Positions 43,482-55,641 of a stretch of DNA of 64,000 nucleotides are shown piece by piece. The notes below the pieces were generated by a model. It had not been told where the DNA came from. It did not search any database and saw only the letters and a program-made list of their open reading frames with translations. Positions within the stretch are counted from its first letter, which is position 1, and each line of letters starts with the position of its first letter. Origin of the DNA: Panonychus citri (lineage: Eukaryota > Arthropoda > Arachnida > Trombidiformes > Tetranychidae). Where the stretch lies: the NCBI RefSeq assembly GCF_014898815.1, contig NW_026515548.1, positions 1,098,501 through 1,162,500 of the forward strand, read 5' to 3'. Position numbers and translations under genes: made by a program.

Positions 43482-44778
43482 GTAAGGTGAATTGAAATTA
43501 TCTCTTGGTGGTGATTTGGTTGATTTTGATGACACTAAACTTACACTATTTCCAGTTGATTTTATCCTTTTACAATTTAATCTCATGATGATGATGAAGA
43601 TGATAATTGGTGACAGTTTAGTTGATGAGTTTAAAATTATTAGAAACAGAGAGAGAGAGAGAGAGAGAGAGAACAAAAAAAGAAACAATGAACACAGAAG
43701 AGAAGAAAAGAAAACAATAGAAAAGAATAGAAAAAAAAAGTTTCCAACTTGTTTCACTTTCTATTAAGTTCCTTGGGGTTTGATGTTGATTTTTTTTTCT
43801 CTTCTCTTTCTGTTTAGAATTTTTTGTTTTCTCTTCAATTTTGTTAATTCATTTTCCAAAAATCAAAATGGTTAACTCACATTGGAATTTTAATTTAGTT
43901 CTCTTTTCGTTGACACTGTTGATTGTTTATTGTTAATTCTTTTTAGAAATTAGTTGACACTAAATGAGAGATGGAGAATACACTTAATATATAACAACAT
44001 GAGAACAACTTGTGAATAAAAATTCCGACTGAGAATTCATCAAGAACTTGAGACTTTCTCTTTTTCCTCCAAAGAGAATTTGAGAAAATTCGTCAAAAGC
44101 GCCATCTCTTTTTCTTCTTACAAACTGATCTTCTTTTTAGTTGATGTTCTTTTCGCTAGATGGCGCTTACTGTTTCGTTCTTAATTACAATCAAGTTTCT
44201 AATCGTTAATTGTTAATCATGATTAGAAATTGACTCGAATTTTAAATCGTGATTAACCTTCGAGGTAGATTTTCTTGTTCTCTTTTTTTCCTTCCATTCG
44301 CTTGATCCTTTCGGGTTATATTGTTTGAAGTTAATCACGAATTGAAAATGTTCACTTTTCTTTTTGCTTGAACACAATTAGTTAATTGTTGTATTAGATA
44401 AACAAATCAAATTGGAAATTGAAAGTATTTGGTTCAATTATTTGTTTATTCGTTGTTGTTTAATTTAACTTAATTATCATTTACAATTAAAATTGATGTC
44501 ATTCTGCTTTTTTTGTTTACATGATTAAATTTATTTTTATTTCTCTAGTTGATTAAATTAAATTGTAATTAAATTGTATTCCAAATTGAATAATATGATT
44601 ACAACTATTGAATGGAATACAATTGGAAACAATCAAAGGGTTAGTTTGATTCGTATGATTAATACATTAATGATGGTCTATTTACAATCGTAGTAATAAT
44701 TAAATCTAGTAAATGATTGACAGATAATTAATATAATATATATTAAAGAGTTGAATAAATTTAATTTAAATATAATTA
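43482..44778. other. Intergenic region: LRR-gene 5'UTR/promoter and glucocerebrosidase 3' flank
   Basis: Both neighbours are on the minus strand, so this holds the 3' end of the glucocerebrosidase transcript (TTTATT at about 44530-44540 reads AATAAA on the minus strand) and the promoter and 5'UTR of the LRR gene. It contains a (GA)n run at 43648-43672, the 11-bp inverted repeat at 44097-44168, and an imperfect 13-bp inverted repeat (44212-44224 against 44245-44257, one mismatch). Confidence 0.6.
44097..44168. promoter_or_regulatory. Divergent pair of AGATGGCGCT motifs (CTCF-like)
   Basis: AAGCGCCATCT (44097-44107) and AGATGGCGCTT (44158-44168) are perfect inverted repeats 50 nt apart. The right copy, TAGATGGCGC at 44157-44166, fits the YAGRKGGCRS core of CTCF sites; the left copy, on the minus strand, fits except for one base. 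They lie in the LRR-gene promoter flank. A CTCF or other insulator role is inference, and ATGGC also resembles Pho/YY1 cores. Confidence 0.4.
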
Positions 44779-47096
44779 TTAGGGTTGAATTTGTGATAAT
44801 TTAGATGCAATTGGAGGTGGGATTGAATCAGGTGAAGAGGATGATGATGGTGGAGGTGGAGGAAGTGTTGAAGATGTTGAAGTTGGTGGGGATGAGGATG
44901 ATGAGGATGATGGAGATGGAGTTGATGAAGGTGTGGATGATTGTGTGGATGAAGGTGTGGATGAAGGTGTTAATAACTGTATTAATGGTTGTGGTTGTTG
45001 GGGTGATTGTGATGAAGATGTTGGCACAATTATCGTTCGTATTGATCGAGGTGAAAGTGAAACTTGAAATGGAGCATCAGTTGCACCGGCGATCGTTGCA
45101 ATTATTGTTTCCTCTTTACGATTTTGTAAGACCACAATAATCTGACCGGAAGTGTCCAAGAATGAGGTGACCTTAATCATTGGATTATCAATGTTATCAG
45201 TATGACCTAAATGTTTGGCTCCAGGTTTCACGAATTTACTGAAATGTCCAAGAGCGTAAAACATTGGCTGTTTGTAGTAAACTTTATTCTTGAAATCAAC
45301 AAGAACCGGTGAATCTGCAACGTTATTCACATAATTTGGTCCACCCTCCATGTTAAGTGCTAGATTCCAGTCCATCCACCCGGTTCCATAATTGTTCACA
45401 ATATTGATAATATCCCAAGTATAAGTTTCCGCACGAGTCCAATTACCAGGACGAACTAATGTTTATAATAAAAAAAAAGAGTACGAACCAATCGATTAGT
45501 ACATTTCGAACTCAAGAATTGTATTATATCGATAATATTAGTTATCGATGGAAAGCAAATTCTTACCTCCTTGAAAATCTCCACCCCAACCTTCACATGC
45601 TTCGGTTGATATTTGAAACATTTCAGGGTAATGCCGATGAACGTATTCCATTGGTGTGTATGGCTCGTACCCGTACTCGTACCAATGAATTCCGACCCCG
45701 CTAACATATTTGGCCGCTTCAGGATCTTTCAAAATATTCTTGACATAAAGTGTCAACATTGACATGATCTCATCACCGATAATCAGGTGAAGTTTATCTC
45801 TACCATAGCCAGAAGATTCGAGAAGTGGTCCTAAATCGGTTCTAATCCAATCACGAATCATTTCCGGTGACATACCGATGTTTGGATTAGGCCATTTGGG
45901 TTTTAATCCACCAGCGGGCTCGTTGACTGCGGTGATTGCCCAGAAATTAACACCATGCTTTTTGAATTCATCCAAAAATCTGTCAATCAATCAATCAATC
46001 AATGAGAGGAAAAAACAAAGACAATTAGTTAATTAGTGTCGTTTAATATAAATCAATCAGGTGTAGTTAAACACATGCTCATATCATCACAGGAAATTAA
46101 TTGAGTCGTATCATTAATTCAAGAGCAACTTAATCAATCAACTCTAAACTTATGATATTGTTTTGATTAGATTACAATCATTTGATTAATTGCAAAACAA
46201 AATGATTAACAGCAAAAAAAATCTGGAGACGATAATCAGTTAATTGTATCTCTCTTTGTTAACAAACAATTGCAATTAATGTTAATAACTTACTTGACGT
46301 AATATTTGGCAAGAGTACGATAATAAGGTCCACCAGGGTCACCCTTTATTATGCCCATTCCAACGTACCGACCACTGGTTTTGAGCCAAACCGGTGAAGA
46401 CCAAACTGAACCAATTAATTTGAATTGATTGTTGGTGTAATTTAAAGCCATTTTAACCATTGGAATCTATGATTAAACATTAGATTGAGTGTCAATTGTG
46501 TAAACTTGATACAATTTGACGATCTTATTACTTACCTTATATTGCATATCCTCGGGTGCGAGTGCAAAGTGTCTCAGATCAAAATCATCTTTAACATCGG
46601 CGTAAGAGTAATTTCGTCGGGAAAAGTCAGTACAACCGAAAGGAAATCGGCCCATTGAATATTCAATACCATCGGAAGCGAAATAATCTTGAAGTAATCG
46701 TCGACTCATAAACTCAGGTAATGAGAAAATGTTGATACCTGAAGCATCGGTGAAAGAACCACCAAAACCATTCATAGTTTGACGGACATCTGATCGGTCA
46801 ATGTTCATGATAAAAGTTGACTGAGCTGTTCCATTGGCCTGGATGGTGTCTAACGGGTTTAAACTTTTACGAAATCGTTTACCAGTTATATCAGATTCAT
46901 AGGAGAGCAGTACACCCGGTGGGGCTGTTTTTTCAATCGCAAGGGAATCACAGTGAGTTATATTACAGGCACAAGCGATTCCACCATTAGGAAAATGATG
47001 TTGATAACAATCATCACAGGAAATTGAACTAATTAAACAATTGACTAAACAAAATATAACAATTGAAGTGAAAGATGACAAGTTAACCTTTAACAT
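44779..47096 (-). CDS. Lysosomal acid beta-glucosidase (glucocerebrosidase, GH30)
   Basis: Four exons, 46536-47096, 46294-46466, 45567-45979 and 44779-45455, give 607 residues with introns of 69, 314 and 111 bp. A signal peptide (about residues 1-27) is followed by the family N-terminus (CACNITHCDS), MNGFGGSFTDAS, the GH30 barrel and a C-terminal beta domain. The acid/base is Glu265 (TAVNEPAGG) and the nucleophile Glu371 (QISTEACEG), 106 residues apart against 105 in human GBA1. The enzyme hydrolyses glucosylceramide to ceramide and glucose in the lysosome. The catalytic module ends near residue 527; about 80 further residues form a Ser/Thr/Pro-rich tail absent from typical family members. 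Start: first Met before the signal peptide. Arthropods may carry several paralogues, so orthology to one of them is not claimed. Confidence 0.96.
44923..44970. repeat. 12-bp minisatellite coding the glucocerebrosidase tail
   Basis: Four copies of GGATGAAGGTGT (plus strand), two exact and two with one or two changes. Read on the minus strand they encode the SSTP-type repeats of the Ser/Thr/Pro tail. Confidence 0.85.
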
Positions 47097-48568
47097 GGTG
47101 GGCGAATATTAAATAAGGAAAAGGATGAAAGAAGAGAGAGAGAGGATTTCGTCAGAACGAAATTGACAAAACGAGGTCAGTGGAAAACAAAGATGAAACT
47201 TGAAGATGAAGATAAATTGAACGATTAATACTGAAGATACGAGAGAAATTATCAATTAATTAAGATTCTCTGAGAGTCTTTATTTTATTCCAGTTGAATG
47301 AGAAGACGTTGAGTTAATGATGGAAGATGAAGATGAGGCAATTGGTAGCTCTCTCTTTTCTCCTCTCTTGAAAAGACCTCCTCGAACTCGTTCCTCTCAA
47401 GTGATTCTCGATAACAGTAGTAATGTACCTTCGGCAAGGGTGATAATCGACTCGACACCGAAAGAGAAAGGGAGGAAAAAAAGTAACACAGGTAACTTGG
47501 AATAAGAAATGTCAAAATGAGAAGCACATTAAAAGCATGGACAAATCATGTAACTGAATCAGAATCTTAATCTGATGATCGGCGGTGAAAAAGATTCTTA
47601 CTTTTCTTCATGATCACTTTTCCTTTTTTTCACTCACTTTTATTCAGCTCACTTGTAACTTATCCACTCCCAAGTCTCCCTCATCTCATCATCTCATCAT
47701 CATTATCATCATTGTCATCAGATGATAATTGATTGATTAATTGTGAACAAAAAAAAAAGGAGGGTATCCACAGGGTATATGTTTGACCATAATTAATATC
47801 TACTGATCAGATATGGATCATCGCATGTTTCTTACAGATATTAATTAAATTAAACTTGTTCTTCACATGTTTGTAACAATCAACATCAACAATTATCAAC
47901 AACAATGTAAACACATTGAGGTTTCGAGCTTCTCTTGACTGTACATTATTTTAATTGTCGTCAGCACAATTTTATCACAATTAACATTTAGCCTAATTTG
48001 CTATTATTATTTATAATATAAATTTAACTCTATTTGATTACCATTGGAATTTGTGTTAATTGTTTATTGGAATTTTTTTTTCTCGTTGTTGTTGATGTTT
48101 TCCTTTGCTCTTGATTGTTGTTTTCCCTTTTATTGTGCTGATTCATTTATTATTATTATTATTATTATTAAATATTATTATTTAATTTTCTCTTTATTAT
48201 CAGTATTAATTAATTGTGTTTCCAGTTCATTGGGCATTTGCATTCATATTTTTCATGGTGAAACCCATGAACCAATAAAAAATTTCAATCTCCCATTGAG
48301 TAATTAGAGTAAATCAAGTTTGAAATTTGTTTTGTTTAGGATTCAAAGGGTAATTGGAAAATGTTATTCAGTTAATTGCAATGAAATTGATTGAGTTTGC
48401 AAAAACAATTTATCAGGTCTAGTCAATGTTTCTGTGTATCAGTTAATTGTTGATTTGTTTACCTGTAGATTTAATTGTTTTTTAATAACCTTTTCAATGT
48501 TTTGCAAAAGAAAAAAAAACTTTTTCTTTACATAACAAAACAGGTATCGGCAATCAGGTGATGATGAC

Positions 48569-48599
<31 letters not shown>

Positions 48600-51116
48600 T
48601 GTAGTCATCATTATCTATCTCAGAATTGCATGATAAGAATCTGGTGGAATCCTTCAGATGAAAAGTGTTTTTCATTGGTTTTCGTTTTCATTTGATTATT
48701 ATTCCAATGACCTTGATTGTTACTCAATTCTATCATGATAAATGATAATCATATCGCTTGAAGGGTTATCCTTTATTGTTGTTCATTATCATTATTCGGA
48801 ATCTTGTCTTACAAGTTATCGAAAATCTCATGATGAAATTATTAGAAAGAAAAGTTCTAATGGTGAAAATAATAACAACAATCACGAAATAAACAACCAC
48901 TCAACCAATGAACTTTTCTTTCAGATTTTCAATCGGTTTGCATCGATAAATCATCGACAAGTTGACAATTAATTCAACTGGATTTAGAAACTTTCTGTTG
49001 GCTGTTTGGTGACAAAAAGAGAGAAATTGTCAGAAAACAATTAGTGATTAACTCGTGATTAGTTCAATTACCTACAATTAACCAGGAAAACCAGGGGAAA
49101 TTAATGATTACCTGTGTACTTAACTCTTACCTGATTAAAATTAAGAGTAAACAATGTTGATGGTTTAATTGATTTAATGGTGATTATAATTATGCTACTT
49201 TCATCAAGTTTAATTGTTATTTCAAGTTTCAAGTCTCATCATTTCTGTGTCACAATCTATTAATAGTAATACATTTTTTTCATTATTAACCTTTGACTTG
49301 TTCAATATATTGATTGATGTCAATGACATGTCACAATTAAAGGAAATGATTAACAAAATCAACGAAAAAGTTTCCATATTTGTATTGCAAACTTAAATTG
49401 TAATTTAATTGTAAACAATTAAATAATTGGTTTTGATTCACTTTGGACAATTAAATTTCACCGGTAATCATAATCAACATGGTAATTGATACAAATTGAT
49501 TAATAGGAACCTTGAACAATCAATTTTAATCAATTGGACAACCTTGAATATGATTAACCTTGGTAAATTGTCTGATTTTAATTTGTCAACCGGTTTAAAT
49601 TGTTAATCAGGATATTGGCTCGGAAATGATTACAATTGAATTGACTAAATTACAAATTAATTGTCATTAAAAATTTGATTTACACAATACAATCAACATT
49701 ATCTTTGTGACAATCAAAGATTAAATTAAAACTAGACCTTAACAATTAAGACTTAATCATAATCTTCATGATGATCATCAGATGAGATGAAGATGTTGAT
49801 CATTTCAATGCCATTCCTGGTGATCTAATTTACTTAACCATTAAATTAAACAATCAAGATGAGGACAATTAAAAGAGGTACAGAGGTAAATAGTTAATCA
49901 GATTGTTGTAACTCATTTAGTTATATTTACTTAATTTAATCATTACAAGTGACTTTTGTTGATTACTTTGTTTTCATTGTATATTGTTTATTTGCGATGA
50001 TTAACTTGAGAGGGTTGAGAAAATCAATATTAATCAAGTGATTAACGATTGGAAAATGAAAGTCGTCATTCAACAATCAGCAATCTTACCTAATCAGTAT
50101 TAGTTAGTTAATTGTTTAGGAACAATCTGATTAATTGTGTTGCTATTAGATTTCATCTGTAGTGATTAATTAACGAAAACTTTTTTCAATTGATTGTCCA
50201 ACAATCATTTCCAATGTAGTGAAATCTGTTGGCCAAAGTTTTAATTGTAACAATTTAAATTTATTTTTTTCTTTCTCTCTACTAATTTAGTAAAGTGATT
50301 CTGTTAATTGTATTCTTTATTAATTCAATTGGGTACAGAAAAAGATTCATTAATTATCAAGGTAAGATTCTAATTGTTAAACAATTGTAATACTTTTTTT
50401 TTATACTTTTCACTTGGTTAATTAACATTATTATTGGAAAATTAGTTCAATTTTAATCAACTAGAAAGTTAATCGTTTTCGTTGAACTAATTTAATCATA
50501 ATAAGTACACAATTTATCATAATTAACGTTTGGTAATAATTTAACTCGTTGATTACAATTAGGTTGGTGGAATTGGAATAGACAACAATCAATTTAACTT
50601 GTGAACTTAATGAACTTCTGAGCTATTTAGTTGTAATCAACCAGGGAAATCGTTGATTCTCTGAGTGATAATCAACGATAATTATAATCAACTTAATATA
50701 TGAATACAACATAATATTGAATCTAATTAGTATTGATTGTTTTTCTTTAGTTGATTAGTTTGTTGTTGGTTGATGATCATTGAGAATAATTTAGTCAGGA
50801 TTATGAATATATTTCATTATCGATTTGGAAGAGAGGAAGAAGAGAGTTTACAATTAGGTAGGAATCAGAATGTAATTGGCAAAGCAAATGAAGAGAAAAA
50901 AAAATTCAACAATTTAAGAGAAATTAAATTAAGTTAAACTATCAGAAAAATAGATGATCATCTCTCTAAGGCAGAAAAAGGAGGAAGATTTTAAGGTGGA
51001 TTAATGCGTTGGTTCGTTGTGAAAATCTTAGGAATTAATTGCCGATTTAAGTTGGTTTTTCTTTTCTTTTTTTGTTTGTTTGATTTCTTTTCGTGGGTCA
51101 TATTATCGTCCGTTGA
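47097..51116. other. Intergenic region between glucocerebrosidase and Milton
   Basis: Glucocerebrosidase promoter side on the left and Milton 3' flank on the right. No coding exon supported. The sequence is very rich in CAATTA/TAATTG words, notably about 49.0-50.8 kb, with few TCATGA sites; it contains (ATT)n near 48149-48172 and (GAT)n at 48559-48600, which produces a false poly-Ser frame. Confidence 0.6.
48559..48600. repeat. (GAT)n microsatellite
   Basis: About 14 GAT units with one GAC variant, in intergenic DNA. Confidence 0.9.
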
Positions 51117-54100
51117 TTATACGAGTCCACCTTTTCTTAATGTCTTGAGGGGTAAAAGTTTCCCGTAATAGATTATCCTATGTAACTCAATTGCTGAGTA
51201 TCTTTCTTTGGTACCATCTTTATCCGGAACACCAATCGATGCTGGATTAATGGTGCTACCCTTGGTGATAACACCTCTATCACAGGAATCACATAAAGGT
51301 GATAATGATGAGGATAAATTTAAACCATCTGATGCCAGGTAGTTTAATCCATGTTGAGATTGAGACTTTGGTGAAATATTTGATGATGGTGATGAAGATG
51401 ATGAAGGTAATTGTGATAATTGTGATGTTGTTGTTGTTGTTGATGATGATGATAAACGATTTGATGGGTTGATTACACCTTTGTGGTGCGAGGAAGGGGA
51501 ACAGGTTACATTGTTTTGATCTCTGGTTAAATCTCGATAGGAAATTATATCGCTTGAAGATAATTCGATTGCCGCTAATGCACCAGATAAGTATTTCACA
51601 TAGTTCGAGCACCTATTGCGAAGTAAATCTTGAAAAAGAACACCTAGAAATCGAGAAGATAAATAGAAGAGAAACAAAAAAGTGATTAGAATTTATCAAT
51701 AATCGGTTGATGATTAAGGTTGATGAAGGAGGGGAAATTATGTTTATTGTATCATCTCGTTAGATTCGTGATTAGAAGCTGATGATTCAATTGATTTAGT
51801 TTGGAACAATAATAATTCAATTTGATTAGATTTTCTCTTTTTCTCTTCACCATCATTAAGATTATCCAATTTATTAACTAAATTGTGACTTGAAAGCTTT
51901 TAAATACCCAAGTTGTTGATTAGGAGTCATGAATTCATGATATATGAAGTGTCTGAAAACAAGACAATTAACAGTAAATTATTATTATCATAATCAATTT
52001 GTTTTAATACTTTCAAGTATTTGTGATAAATATTTAAAGTGCAATAACAATTAAGCTCCAAATTATTAGACTAGTTTAAATTGTTACTGTTCAATTGTGT
52101 TGATTGTTGAAAGTAAGGGAAAATGTTATTAGAATTGAATATTAATACTAATCACATTCAGTTAAATTATAAATAATAACACTTAATAATAAACAATTGA
52201 ACCGGTTTTAGAGAATCGGTTAATCATGATGAGAATTAAAATAATTAGTTTTCACACAGAGAATAGAAGGAAACAATTCTAATTTTTTCTATTCTTTCAA
52301 CAATCGAATCGACAATTTTTTCATTTTTTGCGCTTCTCTAAATTCTATTAATTGAAACGAGTTAATTGCTCAGGGAAAAAAATGAAGCTACAATTTGATC
52401 AATTATTGGTTTTCGATTGTTAAGTTTCCAAGTATTAGTGAGGCAACTGTTTTGTTAATCAAATAGTACATTTGATCAATTAATAGTAATCCCAATCTTC
52501 ACTTATGAGTTTCATTTTCTGCAAATTAGATTATGGATTTTTGATGATTGTTTGGTTATTTTTGATTGTGATTAGGTAAACATAAAACATCATAAATTGT
52601 TTATAATGGTAAATCGGAAGCATTTAAATGTTAAGCTGATTGTAAAATGTTGAATGATGGATAAGGATAAAGGATAATTTAGATAATCGGATGATCTTGA
52701 TATTGTTATTAGGTCGAAATTGTGTCTGGCATTTAATGAGCCTGATCTGCAAAGCAAATTAAGTATCTCACTCATTTCAAAATAGCATTTTGACAGAAAC
52801 AAAATTTAAAGAGAGAGAGAGAGAGAGAGAGATGATGATGAGGTGAGGGTAGAGGGAGTCGAGTGAGAAAACGTTGAGATAACATGATAACATTCAACAA
52901 GAACGAAATCTTGTCATTCATTAGTTTGGAGTGTTATTAATGGTGCTCATAAGCAAAAGAAGTGCTCATATTTATGATACTTAAATGTTGAAATGCTTAC
53001 TAATAGACGAGGTAGAACTCGTTACATTAGGCTGATGGTAATTGCTGATGTTGGATGATGAAGATGATGCCAATTCATCACTGCTGATTATCTAGAAAAA
53101 AAAGAAGGAAGAAAAAAGTTCATGTAATCAGAAAAAAAATTGTTGATTGTAAAGGTAATGGAAAAACAAAAAGAAATGAGAGTAGAAGATTGAAAAACAA
53201 TTGAATCGGATACTGTAAACTAACTTTTGGCGATGATGACGATGATAATGATGATGATGGTGTTGATTGTGTTGTTGATGATGATGATGATAATGATACT
53301 AGAAGTTCATTTATTGTTAAATTATTTCCTATTTTTTGGTTATAACGATTTGATGAATCATAGGAAGTGGTTGAGGTGTAAACACTGGAAATCGGAATGA
53401 TGTGACCGGTAGATAATTGAACTGCCCCGAAACTGGGTGTAACTAAGGTAGATTGACTGGTCAGTGAGAGTGAGGTTGTTGTGAATGTATATGTTGATAG
53501 GGTTGTATCAAAAATTTTACCAGGATTACTATTATCATCTGAATAATTATTTTCTTGTAAATGGCCATCACCTCCATTGTTGTTGTTACTGTTGTTGGAT
53601 AACCGGATCCTATTATTATTGTTGGTATTGGTATTACAAGTTGTATAATTAACTTTTTGTTGATTGTTGAGAGACATTGAGGTAACCGTGACGGATACAG
53701 TTGCTGATACACCTGCAGTAGTGGCGATATGATTGGAAAGATCTGTACGAATGTTTTCAATTATTCTATTCTGAATACCCGAAGTATTTTCAAAGATCGA
53801 AGCTAAATTTGGATTGGCCATCTTTTTCCAGCGAGATAATGTTTCAGATCCTTCCATGGGTTTAACGATTCTCAATTTATTTGAGAAAAGAAAATTTCGA
53901 CCAAGTATATTGTTGCTTGTTCGCTGTTGTTGATTAAGTGATCCACTGGTTAAAGGTTTAAATGATTTACCTTTAAATTCACCACCATTTTCAGTTAACA
54001 TTGAATCGGGACTATGACTACGAGATTCATCAATTTCTTTACGATTTATTCGGTTTAAACTTGAAAGGCCACTTTCATAGCCGAAACTGTCCAAACTGTC

Positions 54101-55641
54101 TTCAAGTTCAGCGGCTAATGATTCACAAAAAGGCATATAAGAACCGGGCGGTGGCCAATTGGATAGATTGGTTTCGGTTTTACGTTTCATCTCTTCTTGT
54201 AGCTCTTGAAATGCTGACATGAGAATATTATACTTTTCCTTTGTTTCCAATAGTTCACCTGATAGGACATTCTGACATTCGTGGGCCAAATCGAGAGCAC
54301 TGTAAAGTCCTTCATTCTCCTGTGATAGGTCACGTATCTTTTTCTTTAATTCAACAACTTGACTTAGTAGATTGGTTATCTCTTCATTCTGATTAACATT
54401 ATCTTCCGCTCTACGGGCAAGCTCTTCTTGTAGGTTGATCAATTGTAAATTGGCTTCAATCAGTTGCTTGGCACAATCATGAATTAATAGGAATTCTTTC
54501 CTCTCTTCGGCCTCAATGTCCATCGTTCGGCGAGTGGCCTCTGCTCGTAATTTATGGTTCTCATTTTCCAAGAAAGAAATTTGCTCTTGTAAAATTTCCC
54601 AATTATTTTGGTTTGATTTATGATTACCACTACTACTGGAATTGATAACATTATTATCACGAGAAGATGAGCAACTATTTTCATCAATTGAATCAATCTC
54701 AGTCTCAGTTGTTTCCAGATCAGCCGAATAGAGTTGAATTAGTTGATTCTTTTTTGATATCTCATGTCTTAATTGAGTAATTGTCTCATTGGCAATCAAC
54801 TCAGCTTCCAAATCTTCATTGTGTAATTTAAGACAATTATTTTGTTCCAATAGAGATTGTCCAATTTGAGCAGCGATTTTTGATTTCTTTCCTCAACCGT
54901 CAGATTATCATCCAAATCCATCACATATAAGATGATGAAAAAGATACACGAAGAGAGAGAAAAAGTCAATTCTTTTGTAGAATAGAAGAAATGAAAAAAA
55001 GAACAATCAAAACAAAACAAAATTAGAAGAAATGCTGACATGATAGGTCACGTATCTTTTCTTTAATTCAACAACTTGACTTAGTAGATTGGTTATCTCT
55101 TCATTCTGATTAACATTATCTTCCGCTCTACAGGCAAGCTCTTCTTGTAGGTTGATCAATTGTAAATTGGCTTCAATCAGTTGCTTGCACAATCATGAAT
55201 TAATAGGAATTCTTTCCTCTCTTCGGCCTCAATGTCCATCGTTCGGCGAGTGGCCTCTGCTCGTAATTTATGGTTCTCATTTTCCAAGAAAGAAATTTGC
55301 TCTTGTAAAATTTCCCAATTATTTTGGTTTGATTTATGATTACCACTACTACTGGAATTGATAACATTATTATCACGAGAAGATGAGCAACTATTTTCAT
55401 CAATTGAATCAATCTCAGTCTCAGTTGTTTCCAGATCAGCCGAATAGAGTTGAATTAGTTGATTCTTTTTTGATATCTCATGTCTTAATTGAGTAATTGT
55501 CTCATTGGCAGCAATCAACTCAGCTTCCAAATCTTCATTGTGTAATTTAAGACAATTATTTTGTTCCAATAGAGATTGTCCAATTTGAGCAGCGATTTTT
55601 AGATTTCTTTCCTCAACCGTCAGATTATCATCCAAATCCAT
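51117..55641 (-). CDS. milt: Milton/TRAK kinesin-dynein adaptor (HAP1_N domain), disrupted by a tandem duplication
   Basis: Milton links motors to Miro on mitochondria. The N-terminus carries LKIAAQIGQSLLEQN, containing the AAxxG CC1-box that binds dynein light intermediate chain, then long coiled coils with Cys/Ser/Asn-rich linkers, SLAAELEDSL, and the TRAK-type motif PMEGSETLSRWKKMANPNL. Exon 1 (start ATG at 55641, last base 53225, donor GTTAGT) is followed by 53001-53091 and 51117-51643 (stop TAA 51117-51119); phases agree. Exon 1 as assembled holds two copies of a roughly 0.7-kb block (54323-55029 and 55041-55760), each frameshifted at the end facing the other. Counted as one copy with its indels reversed, exon 1 is exactly 567 codons and the protein about 772 residues. 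The Ser/Thr-rich C-terminus beyond exon 1 has no recognised domain and is joined by splice phase only. Confidence 0.9.
52811..52832. repeat. (GA)11 microsatellite in Milton intron 2
   Basis: Uninterrupted GA run in the 1357-bp intron between the last two Milton exons (51644-53000). Confidence 0.9.
54323..55029. repeat. Duplication copy A (left) inside Milton exon 1
   Basis: Near-identical to 55041-55760. Its left part keeps the reading frame; its right part carries deletions relative to the other copy: 3 nt in GGCAGCAATC, 1 nt in TTTTTAGATTTC (a frameshift in the CC1 box), and shorter runs of A or T at several positions between about 54920 and 55025. Confidence 0.9.

Noticed and set aside
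43482..43757. N-terminal extension of the LRR protein (frame opens 92 codons upstream)
   Set aside because: The upstream part is Phe/Leu/Ser repeats from a CT microsatellite, and the signal peptide starts at the inner Met (43481). An intermediate start at 43586 remains possible.
44805..45140. 111-codon plus-strand frame rich in Met/Val/Leu
   Set aside because: Antisense shadow of the glucocerebrosidase Ser/Thr/Pro tail.
54796..55192. A second, separate Milton-like gene or pseudogene
   Set aside because: Copies are almost identical and differ mainly in homopolymer length at facing ends, so a duplicated assembly segment explains it better than a paralogue.
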